From contig CAZLHO010000008.1 of the NCBI GenBank assembly GCA_964559455.1, forward strand, positions 11,811 to 75,810: 64,000 bases of DNA, read 5' to 3'. The number at the start of each line of letters is the position of its first letter. Positions within the stretch are counted from its first letter, which is position 1. The notes beneath the pieces were generated by a model. The model was not told the DNA's origin. It saw only the letters and a list, made by a program, of their open reading frames with translations, and did not search any database. The stretch comes from CAZLHO01 sp964559455 (GTDB taxonomy: Bacteria > Krumholzibacteriota > Krumholzibacteriia > LZORAL124-64-63). Below are positions 24,300 through 32,966 of this stretch, piece after piece. Both the position numbers and the translations under genes were made by a program.

Positions 24300-25224
24300 G
24301 GTACTCCCGTTCAGGATGACGCCCGGCCACCACCAGTTCGGCGATCAGGCCCAGGCTGACGAACTGCACCGCGAGCAGCACCAGGGCGACGCCGAGCAGC
24401 ACCAGGGGCCGCAGGCGCAGGCCTTGGCCCAGGGCCCACTGCAGCAGGAACCAGCCGTTGATCAGGGCGCCCCCGAGGAACATGAAGAAGCCGATCCGGC
24501 CGAAGAAATGCAGCGGCGACGAGGCGCGTCCGCTGAGGAAGAGCAGGGTCATCAGGTCGAGGAAGCCGTTCAGGAAGCGGGCCGGGCCGTACTTGGTGAC
24601 GCCGAAGGGGCGCCGGTGGTGGCGCACCGGGATCTCGGCCACGCGGAAGCCCTCGCGGTGGGCCAGGGCCGGCACGAAGCGATGCATCTCGCCGTAGAGG
24701 CGCAGGGCCCGGATCACCTCGATGCGGTAGGCCTTCAGGCCGCAGTTGAAATCGTGCAGGCGCAGGCCGACGGCGCGGCTGGTCGTCCAGTTGAAGACCT
24801 TCGACGTCTGGTTCTTGATCAGGGAATCCTTGCGGTCCTGCTTCCAGCCCGAGACCAGGTCCCAGCCCTCCTCGATCTTGGCGACCAGGGCGGGGATCTC
24901 GGCGGGGTCGTCCTGCAGGTCGGCGTCCATGGTGATCACGATGCGTCCGTCGGCGCGGTCGAAGCCGGCCTGCAGCGCGGCGGCCTTGCCGAAGTTGCGG
25001 CTGAAGCGCTGCGCGTGCACCTGGGGCCGTTCGGCCGCGATCGCCTTGACGACGGCGAAGGTGCCGTCGGTGCTCCCGTCGTCCACGACCTGGACCTCGT
25101 AGCTGCGGCCCATGCCGGCGACGACCTTGTCGATGCGGTCCAGCAGCTCGGGCAGCGCCTCCTCCTCGTTGAAGGCCGGGATGACCACGCAGATGTCGCG
25201 GGACGGCTCGTCGCGCTCAGGCAT
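24280..25224 (-). CDS. GtrB/ArnC-type polyprenyl-phosphate glycosyltransferase
   Basis: 314-aa GT2 enzyme with a C-terminal membrane hairpin. ICVVIPAFNEEEALPELLDR, VVDDGSTDGT, RNFGKAAALQAGFDRADG and TMDADLQDDPAEIP are the diagnostic motifs of GtrB, ArnC and DPM-like enzymes. Two C-terminal helices (IGFFMFLGGALINGWFLLQW and LVLLGVALVLLAVQFVSLGL) match the GtrB layout. The enzyme should load a sugar onto undecaprenyl phosphate for use outside the membrane, possibly by the DUF2723 protein encoded two genes upstream. ATG 25224 has GAGGAG upstream; it overlaps the epimerase stop by 8 bases. Confidence 0.9.
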   Translation of the reverse strand: MPERDEPSRDICVVIPAFNEEEALPELLDRIDKVVAGMGRSYEVQVVDDGSTDGTFAVVKAIAAERPQVHAQRFSRNFGKAAALQAGFDRADGRIVITMDADLQDDPAEIPALVAKIEEGWDLVSGWKQDRKDSLIKNQTSKVFNWTTSRAVGLRLHDFNCGLKAYRIEVIRALRLYGEMHRFVPALAHREGFRVAEIPVRHHRRPFGVTKYGPARFLNGFLDLMTLLFLSGRASSPLHFFGRIGFFMFLGGALINGWFLLQWALGQGLRLRPLVLLGVALVLLAVQFVSLGLIAELVVAGRHPEREYRVAESV

Positions 25225-26266
25225 GCCTTCTCCTCTCGACGACCCAGTCGACCATCATCGCCAGTCCCTCCCGGAACGGCACCAGGGGCGTGAAGCGCAG
25301 GCCCTCGCGGGCGCGGGCGGGATCGGACCACGTGTCGCGGACGTCGCCGCGGGCCGTCGGCAGGTGGGTCACGGCCGGAGCCGCGTCCGGGACGACCGCC
25401 GCCAGCAGTTCGCGCAGCAGGTCGAGGGCCTCGATCAGGCTGATGCGGGCGCCGCCGCCGACGTTGAAGACCGCGCCCGGAGCGTCGGCGCCGGTCGCCA
25501 GCAGGTTCGCGCGCACGGCGTCGGCCACGTAGGTGAAGTCGCGGGTCTGGCCGCCGTCGCCGAAGACCCGCCAGGGACGGCCGGCGAGGGCGTCCTCGAT
25601 GAAGCGGCGGAAGGCCATGTCGGGGCGCTGGCGCGGACCGTAGACGGTGAAGTAGCGCAGGCTGACCGTCGGCACGCCGTAGTTGGCGGCGTAGAGCCCG
25701 CAGAGGTGCTCGGCGGCCAGCTTGGTCACGCCGTAGGGCGAATGGGGCCGGGGCAGGGCGTCCTCGCCCACGGGCAGGTCGGCGCGGTCGCCGTAGACGG
25801 AGCTCGAGCTGGAATAGACGAAGCGGACGAGGTCGCCGCGGACGGCGTCGTCGGCGCAGGCCTCGAGCAGGTGCTGGGTGGCGCGCACGTTGCGGTCGAC
25901 GTACTCGCCGAAGGTGCGGCCCCAGCTGGCCCTGACCCCCGCCTGCGCGGCCAGGTGGAAACAGACGCGGCTGCCGGCCAGCAGGTCGACGGGGTCCATG
26001 TCCAACAGGTCCGCCTCGCGGAAGTCGAAGCCCGGACTGTCGAGCAGCGCCGCCAGGTTCTCGCGCTTCAGGGCCGGGTCGTAGTAGTCGTTCACCGAGT
26101 CGACGCCGACCACCCGGCAGCCCAGCGCGAGCAGGGCCTCGGCCAGGTGGCTGCCGATGAAGCCGGCGCAGCCCGTCACCACGACGCGCGGCGAGTCGGC
26201 CAACGCCCCGGGGACGACGCCTGCCGGCAGATCCGCGACGAGCCGGGCGCGATCGGGCAGGTTCAC
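25217..26266 (-). CDS. NAD-dependent sugar epimerase (UDP-glucuronate epimerase-like)
   Basis: 349-aa extended SDR enzyme from GTG 26266 (GTGA overlap). The nucleotide-binding motif VVVTGCAGFIGSHLAEALL begins near residue 26; VDSVNDYYDPALKR follows, a run characteristic of UDP-glucuronate 4-epimerases. The catalytic SSSSSVYG and YGVTKLAAE (YxxxK) are intact, and LRYFTVYGPRQRPDMAF is again typical of GalE/WcaG-type glucuronate epimerases. It would supply an activated uronic acid or related sugar to the transferases next to it. UDP-glucose 4-epimerase activity cannot be excluded. Confidence 0.88.
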   Translation of the reverse strand: MNLPDRARLVADLPAGVVPGALADSPRVVVTGCAGFIGSHLAEALLALGCRVVGVDSVNDYYDPALKRENLAALLDSPGFDFREADLLDMDPVDLLAGSRVCFHLAAQAGVRASWGRTFGEYVDRNVRATQHLLEACADDAVRGDLVRFVYSSSSSVYGDRADLPVGEDALPRPHSPYGVTKLAAEHLCGLYAANYGVPTVSLRYFTVYGPRQRPDMAFRRFIEDALAGRPWRVFGDGGQTRDFTYVADAVRANLLATGADAPGAVFNVGGGARISLIEALDLLRELLAAVVPDAAPAVTHLPTARGDVRDTWSDPARAREGLRFTPLVPFREGLAMMVDWVVERRRHA

Positions 26267-28953
26267 GGCGTCTCCCCCGCGGCCGGGCCGGAGCCGGCGG
26301 CCGCTTCCATCTCGGCCACGACGGCCGCCATCTCGCTGTCCGGAACCGGCGATCCGGTGACGATCCGCCAGCGCTCCATCACGTCGCGGCAGCCGGCGAT
26401 GTCGATGACGGTCCGGTAGTACTTGAAGAGCAGCTGGTAGTAGACCTTGTTCGTCGGCTCCACGGCGATCCGGGATTCCATCCAGGCCGCGGCGACGTCG
26501 CCGTCCCCGACCGAGATCATCGCCGAGGCGGTGTTGGCCAGGACCTTCATCTCGTCCTGCGGCGGCACGCGGCCGCGGATCGACTCGACGTAGGCCACGG
26601 CCTCGTCGCTGCGGTCCTTCTCCACCAGGATCATCGGGTAGAAATCCACGACCAGGGGGTAGAGGGGCTCGAGGCCGGCGGCCAGTTCGAAGGCGCCGGC
26701 GCCCATGCCGAGCAGGCGCTCGTAGCCGGCGTCGTCGTCGACCGCCGTCTCCTGGGCGCGCCGCAGGTAGTTGTAGCCGGCGGCGACCAGCGAGTTGGGA
26801 TAGTTGCCCAGCAGGGTGCCGGTCTGGCCGTGGATGTAGATGTCCTCGCGGCGTTGCCCGGCGAAGGAGAGGGCCCGTTCCATGACGATGGAGCGCGGCC
26901 GGGGTCCGGGCAGGGTGTCGGCCGGAGCCAGCGGGGCGGGGGCGCCGTTGTCCTCGGCGAAGGCCAGGCGGCGCTGCTGCGTGTCGCCGTCGAGGATCGC
27001 CGTGAAGTCGTAGACCCCGACGACGTTCGTCAGCAGCCGTTCGCCGTCGACCGAGGGCATGCCGTCGTCGCTGCGGTTCGCCGTGACGCGGTAGGTCAGT
27101 CCCTCCATCTGCAGCAGCGGCAGGTAGCGCTCCATGTTGTCGTGGGGCACGGTCACCGCGAAGAAGAGTGAGCGCTTGCCGAAGGCCTGCCGGATGACGT
27201 CGTCGACGATGTAGTCCTTCACCCAGACCAGGCGCTGCTCGCCGGTGTTCGGGTTCTCGTAGAGCACGGGCTGCAGGCGGTCGATCTCCTCGTCGGTGAA
27301 CGAGAGCGGCAGGCCCGGCTCGTTGTCGCGCAGCTGGCGGATGTACCAGGACAGGTTGATCAGGCTCAGGTTCACCACGGTGACGTCGGTGCGGAAGCCC
27401 TCGACGTACTGCAGGTACCAGATCGGGAAGGTGTCGTTGTCGCCGTTGGTGAAGAGGATGGCGTCGCGGTCGAGACCGGCCAGGATGTTCCAGGCGTACT
27501 CGCGGGCCACCTGGTTCCCGCTGCGGTCGTGCTCGAACCACTTGACGTGACCGGGCACCAGAGCCGGCAGCGCCGCCAGGGCGACGAGCACGATCGCGGC
27601 CGCGCGCGGCACCCAGCCGGCGCGCACCGCGGGCAAGCGTTCGCCCGACTTCAGTTCGCGCAGGCCGCGCCCCAGCGGCCCGGCCATGTAGCGCAGCAGG
27701 GCCGCGGCGCCCAGGCCGATCAGCACGGCGAAGAAGAGGAAGGCCGCGAAGAAGAAGTAGTCCCGCTCGCGAACCTCGCTGTCCGAGAAGTTCAGGTAGA
27801 GGTTCAGCAGGTCGGCGTTGATGAAATAGTTCACGATCAGCATCAGCGTCATCGGACGCGCGCGCCAGAAGCCGTGGATCAGCCCGAGCAGCCCCAGGAA
27901 GACCGGTCCCAGGAAGGTCGTCACGCGGCTCAGCTGGCTCCCCGGGGGCCCGATGAAATAGAACTGGTCCATCAGGTAGTTGTAGTAGTAGCCGATCTGC
28001 CAGCCGAGGTCGGCCTTCCGCGCGAAGGGGTTCATCGGCGGGTACTGCTCGCGGCGGATCACCGCCATCAGGTTGCCCAGCGTGTCGGGCTGCGACTGGT
28101 TGATCGCCGGGTCCAGTCCGGCGCGCACGAAGAGGTAGAGGTGCACCGACAGCCCGAGCATGAACAGGCCGCTGGCCGCGAGCGCGAAGGGATGGCCGCG
28201 CAGCGCGCGCCAGAGCACGAAGATGCCGTAGACGACGTAGAGCGTCCACAGCACGAAGCCGTCCTTGAAGACGGTCGTGGCGAAGAAGAGCGCGAGGCCG
28301 AAGCTGATCGCGAAGAGGTCCACCACCGGCAGCTTCCGGTCGCGGCTGATCAGGATCAGCACGAAGATCCCCGGATAGACCAGCAGCGAACCCAGGTGGA
28401 AGCCGACGCCCAGGCCCAGCAGGTAGAACAACAGGTAGAGCACGCTGTTGCCGCGCTTCTCGTCCCCGCGGCGCTCGTGCCAGCGCAGGGCCAGCCAGGT
28501 CAGGAAGCTGAGCATGAAGGCCGTCAGCCCGTAGACCTCGGCCTCGACGGCGTTGTTCCAGTAGGTCTGGCTGAAGAGCAGGAAGAAGGCGCCGATGGCG
28601 CCGCCGGCGTGGGCGATCCAGCCGGTGTCGGGATCGGCGCGGCGGGCGATGTCGCGCACCACGAGATAGAGGAAGGCCAGGGCCAGCGAGCTGAAGAAGG
28701 CCGACATGAAGTTGATCGAGGCGGCGACGCCGATCATCCCCCCCAGCAGGATGTCGAAGCAGCGCCCGACCAGCACGTAGAGCGGCGTTCCCGGCTGATG
28801 CGGGATGCCCAGGATGTGGGAGCAGGCGATGAACTCGCCGCAGTCCCAGAAGCTGGTCGTCCGCGCCATGGTCAGGACGTAGACCACGAGCGAGACCAGG
28901 AAGATGCCCAGGGCGACCCAGGTCGCGGGGCGACGATGCCAGCCAGCGGCCAA
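26263..28953 (-). CDS. DUF2723 family GT-C type membrane protein
   Basis: 896-aa membrane protein. N-terminal helices start with WVALGIFLVSLVVYVLTM followed by the DUF2723 signature RTTSFWDCGEFIACSHILG (an acidic loop like that of protein O-mannosyltransferases) and HQPGTPLYVLVGR. After about twelve helices a soluble C-terminal half has VNLSLINLSWYIRQLR and TPR-like helices. DUF2723 is frequent in Bacteroidota and relatives and is assigned to GT-C enzymes using polyprenyl-linked sugars. I choose TTG 28953 with AGGAG six bases upstream; the in-frame ATG 29016 lies inside the promoter -10 region. The acceptor could be protein or glycan. Confidence 0.85.
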   Translation of the reverse strand: MAAGWHRRPATWVALGIFLVSLVVYVLTMARTTSFWDCGEFIACSHILGIPHQPGTPLYVLVGRCFDILLGGMIGVAASINFMSAFFSSLALAFLYLVVRDIARRADPDTGWIAHAGGAIGAFFLLFSQTYWNNAVEAEVYGLTAFMLSFLTWLALRWHERRGDEKRGNSVLYLLFYLLGLGVGFHLGSLLVYPGIFVLILISRDRKLPVVDLFAISFGLALFFATTVFKDGFVLWTLYVVYGIFVLWRALRGHPFALAASGLFMLGLSVHLYLFVRAGLDPAINQSQPDTLGNLMAVIRREQYPPMNPFARKADLGWQIGYYYNYLMDQFYFIGPPGSQLSRVTTFLGPVFLGLLGLIHGFWRARPMTLMLIVNYFINADLLNLYLNFSDSEVRERDYFFFAAFLFFAVLIGLGAAALLRYMAGPLGRGLRELKSGERLPAVRAGWVPRAAAIVLVALAALPALVPGHVKWFEHDRSGNQVAREYAWNILAGLDRDAILFTNGDNDTFPIWYLQYVEGFRTDVTVVNLSLINLSWYIRQLRDNEPGLPLSFTDEEIDRLQPVLYENPNTGEQRLVWVKDYIVDDVIRQAFGKRSLFFAVTVPHDNMERYLPLLQMEGLTYRVTANRSDDGMPSVDGERLLTNVVGVYDFTAILDGDTQQRRLAFAEDNGAPAPLAPADTLPGPRPRSIVMERALSFAGQRREDIYIHGQTGTLLGNYPNSLVAAGYNYLRRAQETAVDDDAGYERLLGMGAGAFELAAGLEPLYPLVVDFYPMILVEKDRSDEAVAYVESIRGRVPPQDEMKVLANTASAMISVGDGDVAAAWMESRIAVEPTNKVYYQLLFKYYRTVIDIAGCRDVMERWRIVTGSPVPDSEMAAVVAEMEAAAGSGPAAGETP

Positions 28954-29006
28954 GCGGGGCTCCTCTCGCCGGATGAGGCGGGTGCGGGATCGTGCACGGA
29001 CCGGTA

Positions 29007-29035
29007 AATCTAGCATACGGCCCAGGCTGCAACAA
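29007..29035 (-). promoter_or_regulatory. DUF2723 gene promoter (TTGTTG-N17-TAGATT, extended -10)
   Basis: TTGTTG at 29035-29030 and TAGATT at 29012-29007 are 17 bases apart on the minus strand, and the -10 is preceded by TGC, an extended -10 element. It starts a new unit within the glycan region and fixes the gene's start at the later TTG codon. Confidence 0.6.
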
Positions 29036-29042
29036 GCTCGGT

Positions 29043-29060
29043 GCCGGGAGGTTCCCCGGC
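29043..29060 (-). terminator. Hairpin after the UPF0104 gene
   Basis: GCCGGG and CCCGGC form a 6-bp GC stem with a 6-nt loop, 17 bases after the stop of the upstream gene and just before the next promoter. No U-tract follows, so it is at best a weak or Rho-assisted terminator. Confidence 0.4.
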
Positions 29061-29077
29061 GGCTTGCACGGTCCGGA

Positions 29078-30067
29078 TCAGGCCCCGGAGGCCGCGGCCG
29101 GCGTCCGCTGGGTTCGGCGGCGCCCCATCAGAAAGATCACGCCGCCGACCAGGCTGACGGCGACCTGGACCAGGTAGGCGGCGAATTCCAGCCCCACGGC
29201 CAGCTCGCCCCGGGAGACGACCCCGGTGGTCACGAAGAGGTTGGCCGACAGGGCCTCGCGCACGCCGATGCCGTTGATGCTCAGGGGCAGGGCGATGGCC
29301 ACCCCCAGCAGCGGCACGAGCACGAAGACCTGCAGCGCCCCGCCCCCGCCCAGGCTCAACCCCAGGCCCCAGGCCGTCATCACGTGGGTGGCCACGCGCA
29401 GGGTCTGCACGGCGAAGGCCAGCAGGAAGACCCCGGCCAGCCAGCGGATGCGGGTGCGGAAGAGCCGGAACTCCTCCTGGAACTGCCGGATGCGGTCGGC
29501 GCCGCCGCTCCAGCCCACGCGTTCCAGAACCGCGGCGGCCAGGGCGCCCAGCCGCCGCGACAGCAGCAGGGCCAGGATCCCCAGCCACAGGACCATCGCC
29601 AGCAGCAGCGGCGTCATCGGCGGCAGGGCCAGCGCGCGGGCCATGGCCAGGGCGGCCGCGACCAGCGCGATCAGGGTCAGCGCGCAGAGGCCGAGGATGC
29701 GGTCGAGCAGCGTGGCGCAGAAGACGGTGAAGGAGCGGCCCTCGCGGCGGCCCAGATCGACGATCTTCACCGCGTCGCCGCCGACGTTCGCCGGCAGGAA
29801 GTTGTTGAAGAAGAGGCCGACGAAGTAGAGGCGGACCAGCTCCCGCGCCGGGGCGCCGATACCGGCGGCGCGCAGGATCATCCCCCACTGCAAAGCCCCG
29901 CCCAGGGCGCTGAGGGCGAAGAGCAGCACGGCGCCGGCCAGCCAGCCCCAATGCGGGGAGGTGAAGGCGCCCTGGAGGTGTGACCAGGAAAGGCGCGTGA
30001 AGAGGAAAGCGACCAGGCCGGCGCTGACCACCAGCCGCAGCAGCAGCCAGAGATGCGCGCGCTTCAC
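29078..30067 (-). CDS. UPF0104/AglD-like lysylphosphatidylglycerol synthase TM-region protein
   Basis: 329-aa polytopic protein from GTG 30067 (GTGA overlap). It has about eight helices and the family pattern LVRLYFVGLFFNNFLPANVGGDAVKI near residues 75-100, LLDRILGL near 118, and LPLSINGIGVREAL near 258. This domain is the flippase-like half of MprF, found alone in many bacteria and archaea (AglD/YbhN type) beside glycosyltransferases, where it may help move lipid-linked intermediates. No aminoacyltransferase domain is fused, so lipid lysylation is unlikely. It ends its unit: a hairpin and a new promoter follow. Confidence 0.85.
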   Translation of the reverse strand: MKRAHLWLLLRLVVSAGLVAFLFTRLSWSHLQGAFTSPHWGWLAGAVLLFALSALGGALQWGMILRAAGIGAPARELVRLYFVGLFFNNFLPANVGGDAVKIVDLGRREGRSFTVFCATLLDRILGLCALTLIALVAAALAMARALALPPMTPLLLAMVLWLGILALLLSRRLGALAAAVLERVGWSGGADRIRQFQEEFRLFRTRIRWLAGVFLLAFAVQTLRVATHVMTAWGLGLSLGGGGALQVFVLVPLLGVAIALPLSINGIGVREALSANLFVTTGVVSRGELAVGLEFAAYLVQVAVSLVGGVIFLMGRRRTQRTPAAASGA

Positions 30068-31203
30068 GCCCCGCCCCCGGGCGAGGCGGCGCCGCGGGCC
30101 GCGGCGGCTGTGAAGATGGCCAGCGACTCCTCGGCGCAGCGGTCCCAGCTGAAGGTGTGCGCCCACTCGCGGGCGGCCGCGCCCATGCGCGTCCGGCGTC
30201 CGGGATCGTCCAGCAACTCCAGGGCGGCGGCGGCCATCGCCGCGTCGTCGCCGTAGGGCACGAGCAGGCCGGTCTCGCCGTCGCGCACCGAGTCGCGCAG
30301 GCCGGGACGGTCGCTGGCCACCACGGGCACGCCGCATTCGTTGGCCTCGATCACGGTCAGGCCCCAGCCCTCCTTGGGGCTCGGGTTCAGGAAGACGTGG
30401 GCGCGATGCAGGGTGCGCACCAGGTCCTCCCAGACCATGTGGCCGGTGAAGTCGACGCTGGCCGCCAGGCCCAGCCGATCCGCCAGGCGCCGCAGCCGGA
30501 GCTCGTCGGGCCCGCGCCCCATCACCAGCAGACGCGCCGACGGCTTGCGCTCGCGGATGCGCGCGAAGGCGCGCAGGGCCACGTCCACGCTCTTGTAGCG
30601 GCGCAACCGGCTCCACGAGACGATCAGGGGGTCGTCCCCGGGGCTCGGCGGGTCGGGCAGGACGAAGCGCTCGTGCTCCATGCCGCAGTAGACCACGCGC
30701 ACGCGGTCGGCGGGGATGCCGCGGCGCACGAGGTCGTCGCGGGTCGAGGGGCTGATCACCTCGAAGTCCACGTCGCGGTAGACCGCCGGGATCAGGCGTT
30801 CGGCCGCCCAGACGTAGGACGCCACCAACGGGTTCGCCTCGCGGAAGACCGTCGACCCGAAGAGATGGGGCACGACCGCCACCACGGGCACGCCGCGCCG
30901 GTAGAGGGGCGTGTAGAAGGGGATCTTGTTGATGTCCTCGACGATCAGGTCGTAGCGACGGGCGCGGAGCAGCCGACGCACCAGGCGCGGCAGCTCGAAG
31001 TTGGCCACCGCCCAGTGCCCGCGGCGGCGCACCAGCACGCCGTCGACGACCTCCTCGTCGCGAGCGCCCGGATACGACGCGGCCACCAGCTCGACCTCGT
31101 GGCCGGCGGCGGCGACGCGCTTCAGGATCTCGTGCAGGTGGATCTCGGCGCCGCCGCCCAGGGGGTCGCGGATGTCGCGCCAGTTGACCGCCAGGATCCT
31201 CAC
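30064..31203 (-). CDS. GT4 family glycosyltransferase
   Basis: 379-aa GT-B fold enzyme. The N-terminal GGGAEIHLHEILKRVAAAGHEV is the acceptor-domain glycine loop of GT4 enzymes; the C-terminal domain has LIVSWSRLRRYKSVDVALRAF, LVMGRGPDE, VDFTGHMVWEDL and the EX7E-type motif NPSPKEGWGLTVIEANECG, with both glutamates present. It transfers a nucleotide-activated sugar on the cytoplasmic face. GTG 31203 overlaps the methyltransferase stop as GTGA, and its stop overlaps the next gene as GTGA, so it belongs to one operon with both. The donor sugar is unknown. Confidence 0.9.
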   Translation of the reverse strand: MRILAVNWRDIRDPLGGGAEIHLHEILKRVAAAGHEVELVAASYPGARDEEVVDGVLVRRRGHWAVANFELPRLVRRLLRARRYDLIVEDINKIPFYTPLYRRGVPVVAVVPHLFGSTVFREANPLVASYVWAAERLIPAVYRDVDFEVISPSTRDDLVRRGIPADRVRVVYCGMEHERFVLPDPPSPGDDPLIVSWSRLRRYKSVDVALRAFARIRERKPSARLLVMGRGPDELRLRRLADRLGLAASVDFTGHMVWEDLVRTLHRAHVFLNPSPKEGWGLTVIEANECGVPVVASDRPGLRDSVRDGETGLLVPYGDDAAMAAAALELLDDPGRRTRMGAAAREWAHTFSWDRCAEESLAIFTAAAARGAASPGGGA

Positions 31204-31991
31204 GGCCTCCCCTCCCGGTCCTTGGTCACGAGCACGCCGATGGTCATCGTCGTGTACAGGGCCCAGCGCTTCCCGCGCAGGGCGCCGCGCAGGCGCCGCA
31301 GGGCGCGGCCCAGCGGGGGCACGGGGTCGGGGTACATCGGCAGGCGCGGGCCGCCGCGCGAGAGCAGGGTCTTGCGCAGGGCGCGGTACCACAGGCCCGG
31401 CACCATCCAGTTGCCGTAGGTGCGAGTCACCCGGCCGCCGGCGGCCACGGCCGCCTGCTCGAGCTCGGCGGGCGAGAACTGGGTCTCCCAGCCGGCGAAC
31501 CAGCGGTCCATCGCGATCAGCAGCTTCTTGCCGACCGTGTAGTAGTGGTACTTCTGGGGGACGTCCACCAGCAGGCAGCCGCCGGGGCGCAGCACCCGCA
31601 GGTCCTCGCGCAGCAGCGGCAACGGGTCGCGGAAGTGTTCGAGCAGACCCTGGTGGAAGACGATGTCGAAGCAGTCGTCGGGGAAGGGCTTGACCAGGGC
31701 GTCGCCGCCGACCGGCGCCAGCCGCGCCGACGCGCCCGCGGCCGCCTTGCGCGTCAGCTCCAGCGACCCGACCACGTAGTCCAGGGTGGTCACCTCGGCC
31801 CCGGCCCGGGCCAGGGCCACGGCGTCGCGGCCCGACCCCGCCCCCACCTCGAGCACCTTCTTGCCGGCCAGGTCGCCCAGGGCGAAGAGCTCGTCGACGA
31901 TCCGGTCGTCGTTGTCGTAGACGTCGTCCAGGCTGAGGCGGTCGGCCTCCTCCCAGAACCGCTGCCAATGCCCCTTCGTCGAGACTCTCAC
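31200..31991 (-). CDS. SAM-dependent class I methyltransferase
   Basis: 263-aa methyltransferase. The SAM site is clear: VLEVGAGSGRDAVALARAG near residues 46-64, TTLDYVVGSLELTR, and FDIVFHQGLLEHFRDPLPLLRE with VLRPGG, as in ubiE-like small-molecule or glycan methyltransferases. The C-terminal third (YHYYTVGKKLLIAMDRWF, WYRALRKTL) is particular to this subgroup. Being coupled by GTGA to both nusB upstream and a GT4 downstream, it may O-methylate a sugar of the surface glycan; this is inference. Confidence 0.8.
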   Translation of the reverse strand: MRVSTKGHWQRFWEEADRLSLDDVYDNDDRIVDELFALGDLAGKKVLEVGAGSGRDAVALARAGAEVTTLDYVVGSLELTRKAAAGASARLAPVGGDALVKPFPDDCFDIVFHQGLLEHFRDPLPLLREDLRVLRPGGCLLVDVPQKYHYYTVGKKLLIAMDRWFAGWETQFSPAELEQAAVAAGGRVTRTYGNWMVPGLWYRALRKTLLSRGGPRLPMYPDPVPPLGRALRRLRGALRGKRWALYTTMTIGVLVTKDREGRP

Positions 31992-32437
31992 TCCGGGACC
32001 TCCGGCGGCTCCGGCGCGGCGACGTCCTCCTGCGCCTTGGCCCCGGCCGCCGCGCGGTCCAGCAGCCCGTTGACGAAGCCGACGGCGCGCTCGTCGACGA
32101 AGAGGCGCGCCAGTTCGCAGGCCTCGTTGATGACCACGCGCACCGGCACCTCGGGCTGGAACTTCAGCTCGGCCAGCGCCAGGCGGAAGATCGCGCGCTC
32201 GACCTGGCCCACGCGCGAGGGATCCCAGTGCTCCAGCAGGTCGTCCAGGCTGCGGTCGAGTTCGGCGCGGTGGGCGCTGATATGCGCCGCCAGCGACCGC
32301 ACGTAGGCCACAGTCTCGGGCGCGGGGGCGCGCCGTTCGACCTGGTCGTCAAGGCAATCCAACAGGTCGCCGCCGCTGATCGCGGAGGCGTAGAGGGCCT
32401 GCACCAGGAGCTGGCGGCCCTTGCTTCGCTTGCCCAC
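31988..32437 (-). CDS. nusB: NusB transcription antitermination factor
   Basis: 149-aa all-helical RNA-binding protein acting with NusE (S10) at boxA in rRNA transcription. KRSKGRQLLVQALYA at the start and, in the second half, RVGQVERAIFRLALAELKF, VVINEACELARLFVDERAVGFVNGLLD are near-consensus NusB. The start is GTG 32437, two bases after the ribH stop. A ribH-nusB arrangement is common across bacteria. The tail after ~135 is acidic/proline-rich and extra. The downstream methyltransferase gene overlaps as GTGA, so glycan genes may be read from the rib-nusB transcript. Confidence 0.95.
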   Translation of the reverse strand: MGKRSKGRQLLVQALYASAISGGDLLDCLDDQVERRAPAPETVAYVRSLAAHISAHRAELDRSLDDLLEHWDPSRVGQVERAIFRLALAELKFQPEVPVRVVINEACELARLFVDERAVGFVNGLLDRAAAGAKAQEDVAAPEPPEVPE

Positions 32438-32439
32438 GG

Positions 32440-32913
32440 CTACCCCTCGTCGATGACGCGCCAGAGATCGATCATTTCCAGGGCCGTCAACGCCGCGTCG
32501 AAGCCCTTGTTCCCGGCCTTGGTCCCGGACCTCTCGATGGCCTGGTCCAGCGTGTCGGCGGTGATGACACCGAAAGTCACGGGCACCTTGCTGTCAAGCG
32601 ATACCTGGGCCACGCCCTTGACCACTTCGGAGGCGATGAAGCCGAAGTGCGGGGTGTCGCCCTGGATCAGACAGCCCAGGCAGATCACGGCCGCGTAGCG
32701 GCCCGATCCGGCCAGGCGCTGGGCGGCCATCGGGATCTCGAAGCTGCCGGGCACCCAGGCCGTGTCCACGTCGGCGTCGTCGACGCCGTGGCGGCGCAGG
32801 CAGTCGAGCGCGCCGTCCAGCAGCTCGCGCACGATGAAGTCGTTGAAGCGGCTCGCCACGACGGCGATCTTCGCGCCGCGGGCCTCGAAGTTGCCCTGGA
32901 AGTTCCTGCCCAT
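32440..32913 (-). CDS. ribH: RibH, 6,7-dimethyl-8-ribityllumazine synthase
   Basis: 157-aa subunit of lumazine synthase, which condenses the ribD product with 3,4-dihydroxybutanone phosphate (from RibBA). Family motifs: IAVVASRFNDFIVRELLDGA, WVPGSFEIPMAAQRLA, VICLGCLIQGDTPHFGFIA (with the conserved GDTPHF) and VPVTFGVITADTLDQA. In many species the loop reads RGxTxHY; here it is QGDTPHF, still acceptable. ATG 32913 has GAGGAGGGA just upstream. It lies between ribBA and nusB in the riboflavin unit. Confidence 0.96.
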   Translation of the reverse strand: MGRNFQGNFEARGAKIAVVASRFNDFIVRELLDGALDCLRRHGVDDADVDTAWVPGSFEIPMAAQRLAGSGRYAAVICLGCLIQGDTPHFGFIASEVVKGVAQVSLDSKVPVTFGVITADTLDQAIERSGTKAGNKGFDAALTALEMIDLWRVIDEG

Positions 32914-32966
32914 CGTCCCTCCTCTGTTGCGGACGCCCCGTCGCAGGCGCGTCCGCGTTCGTAACG

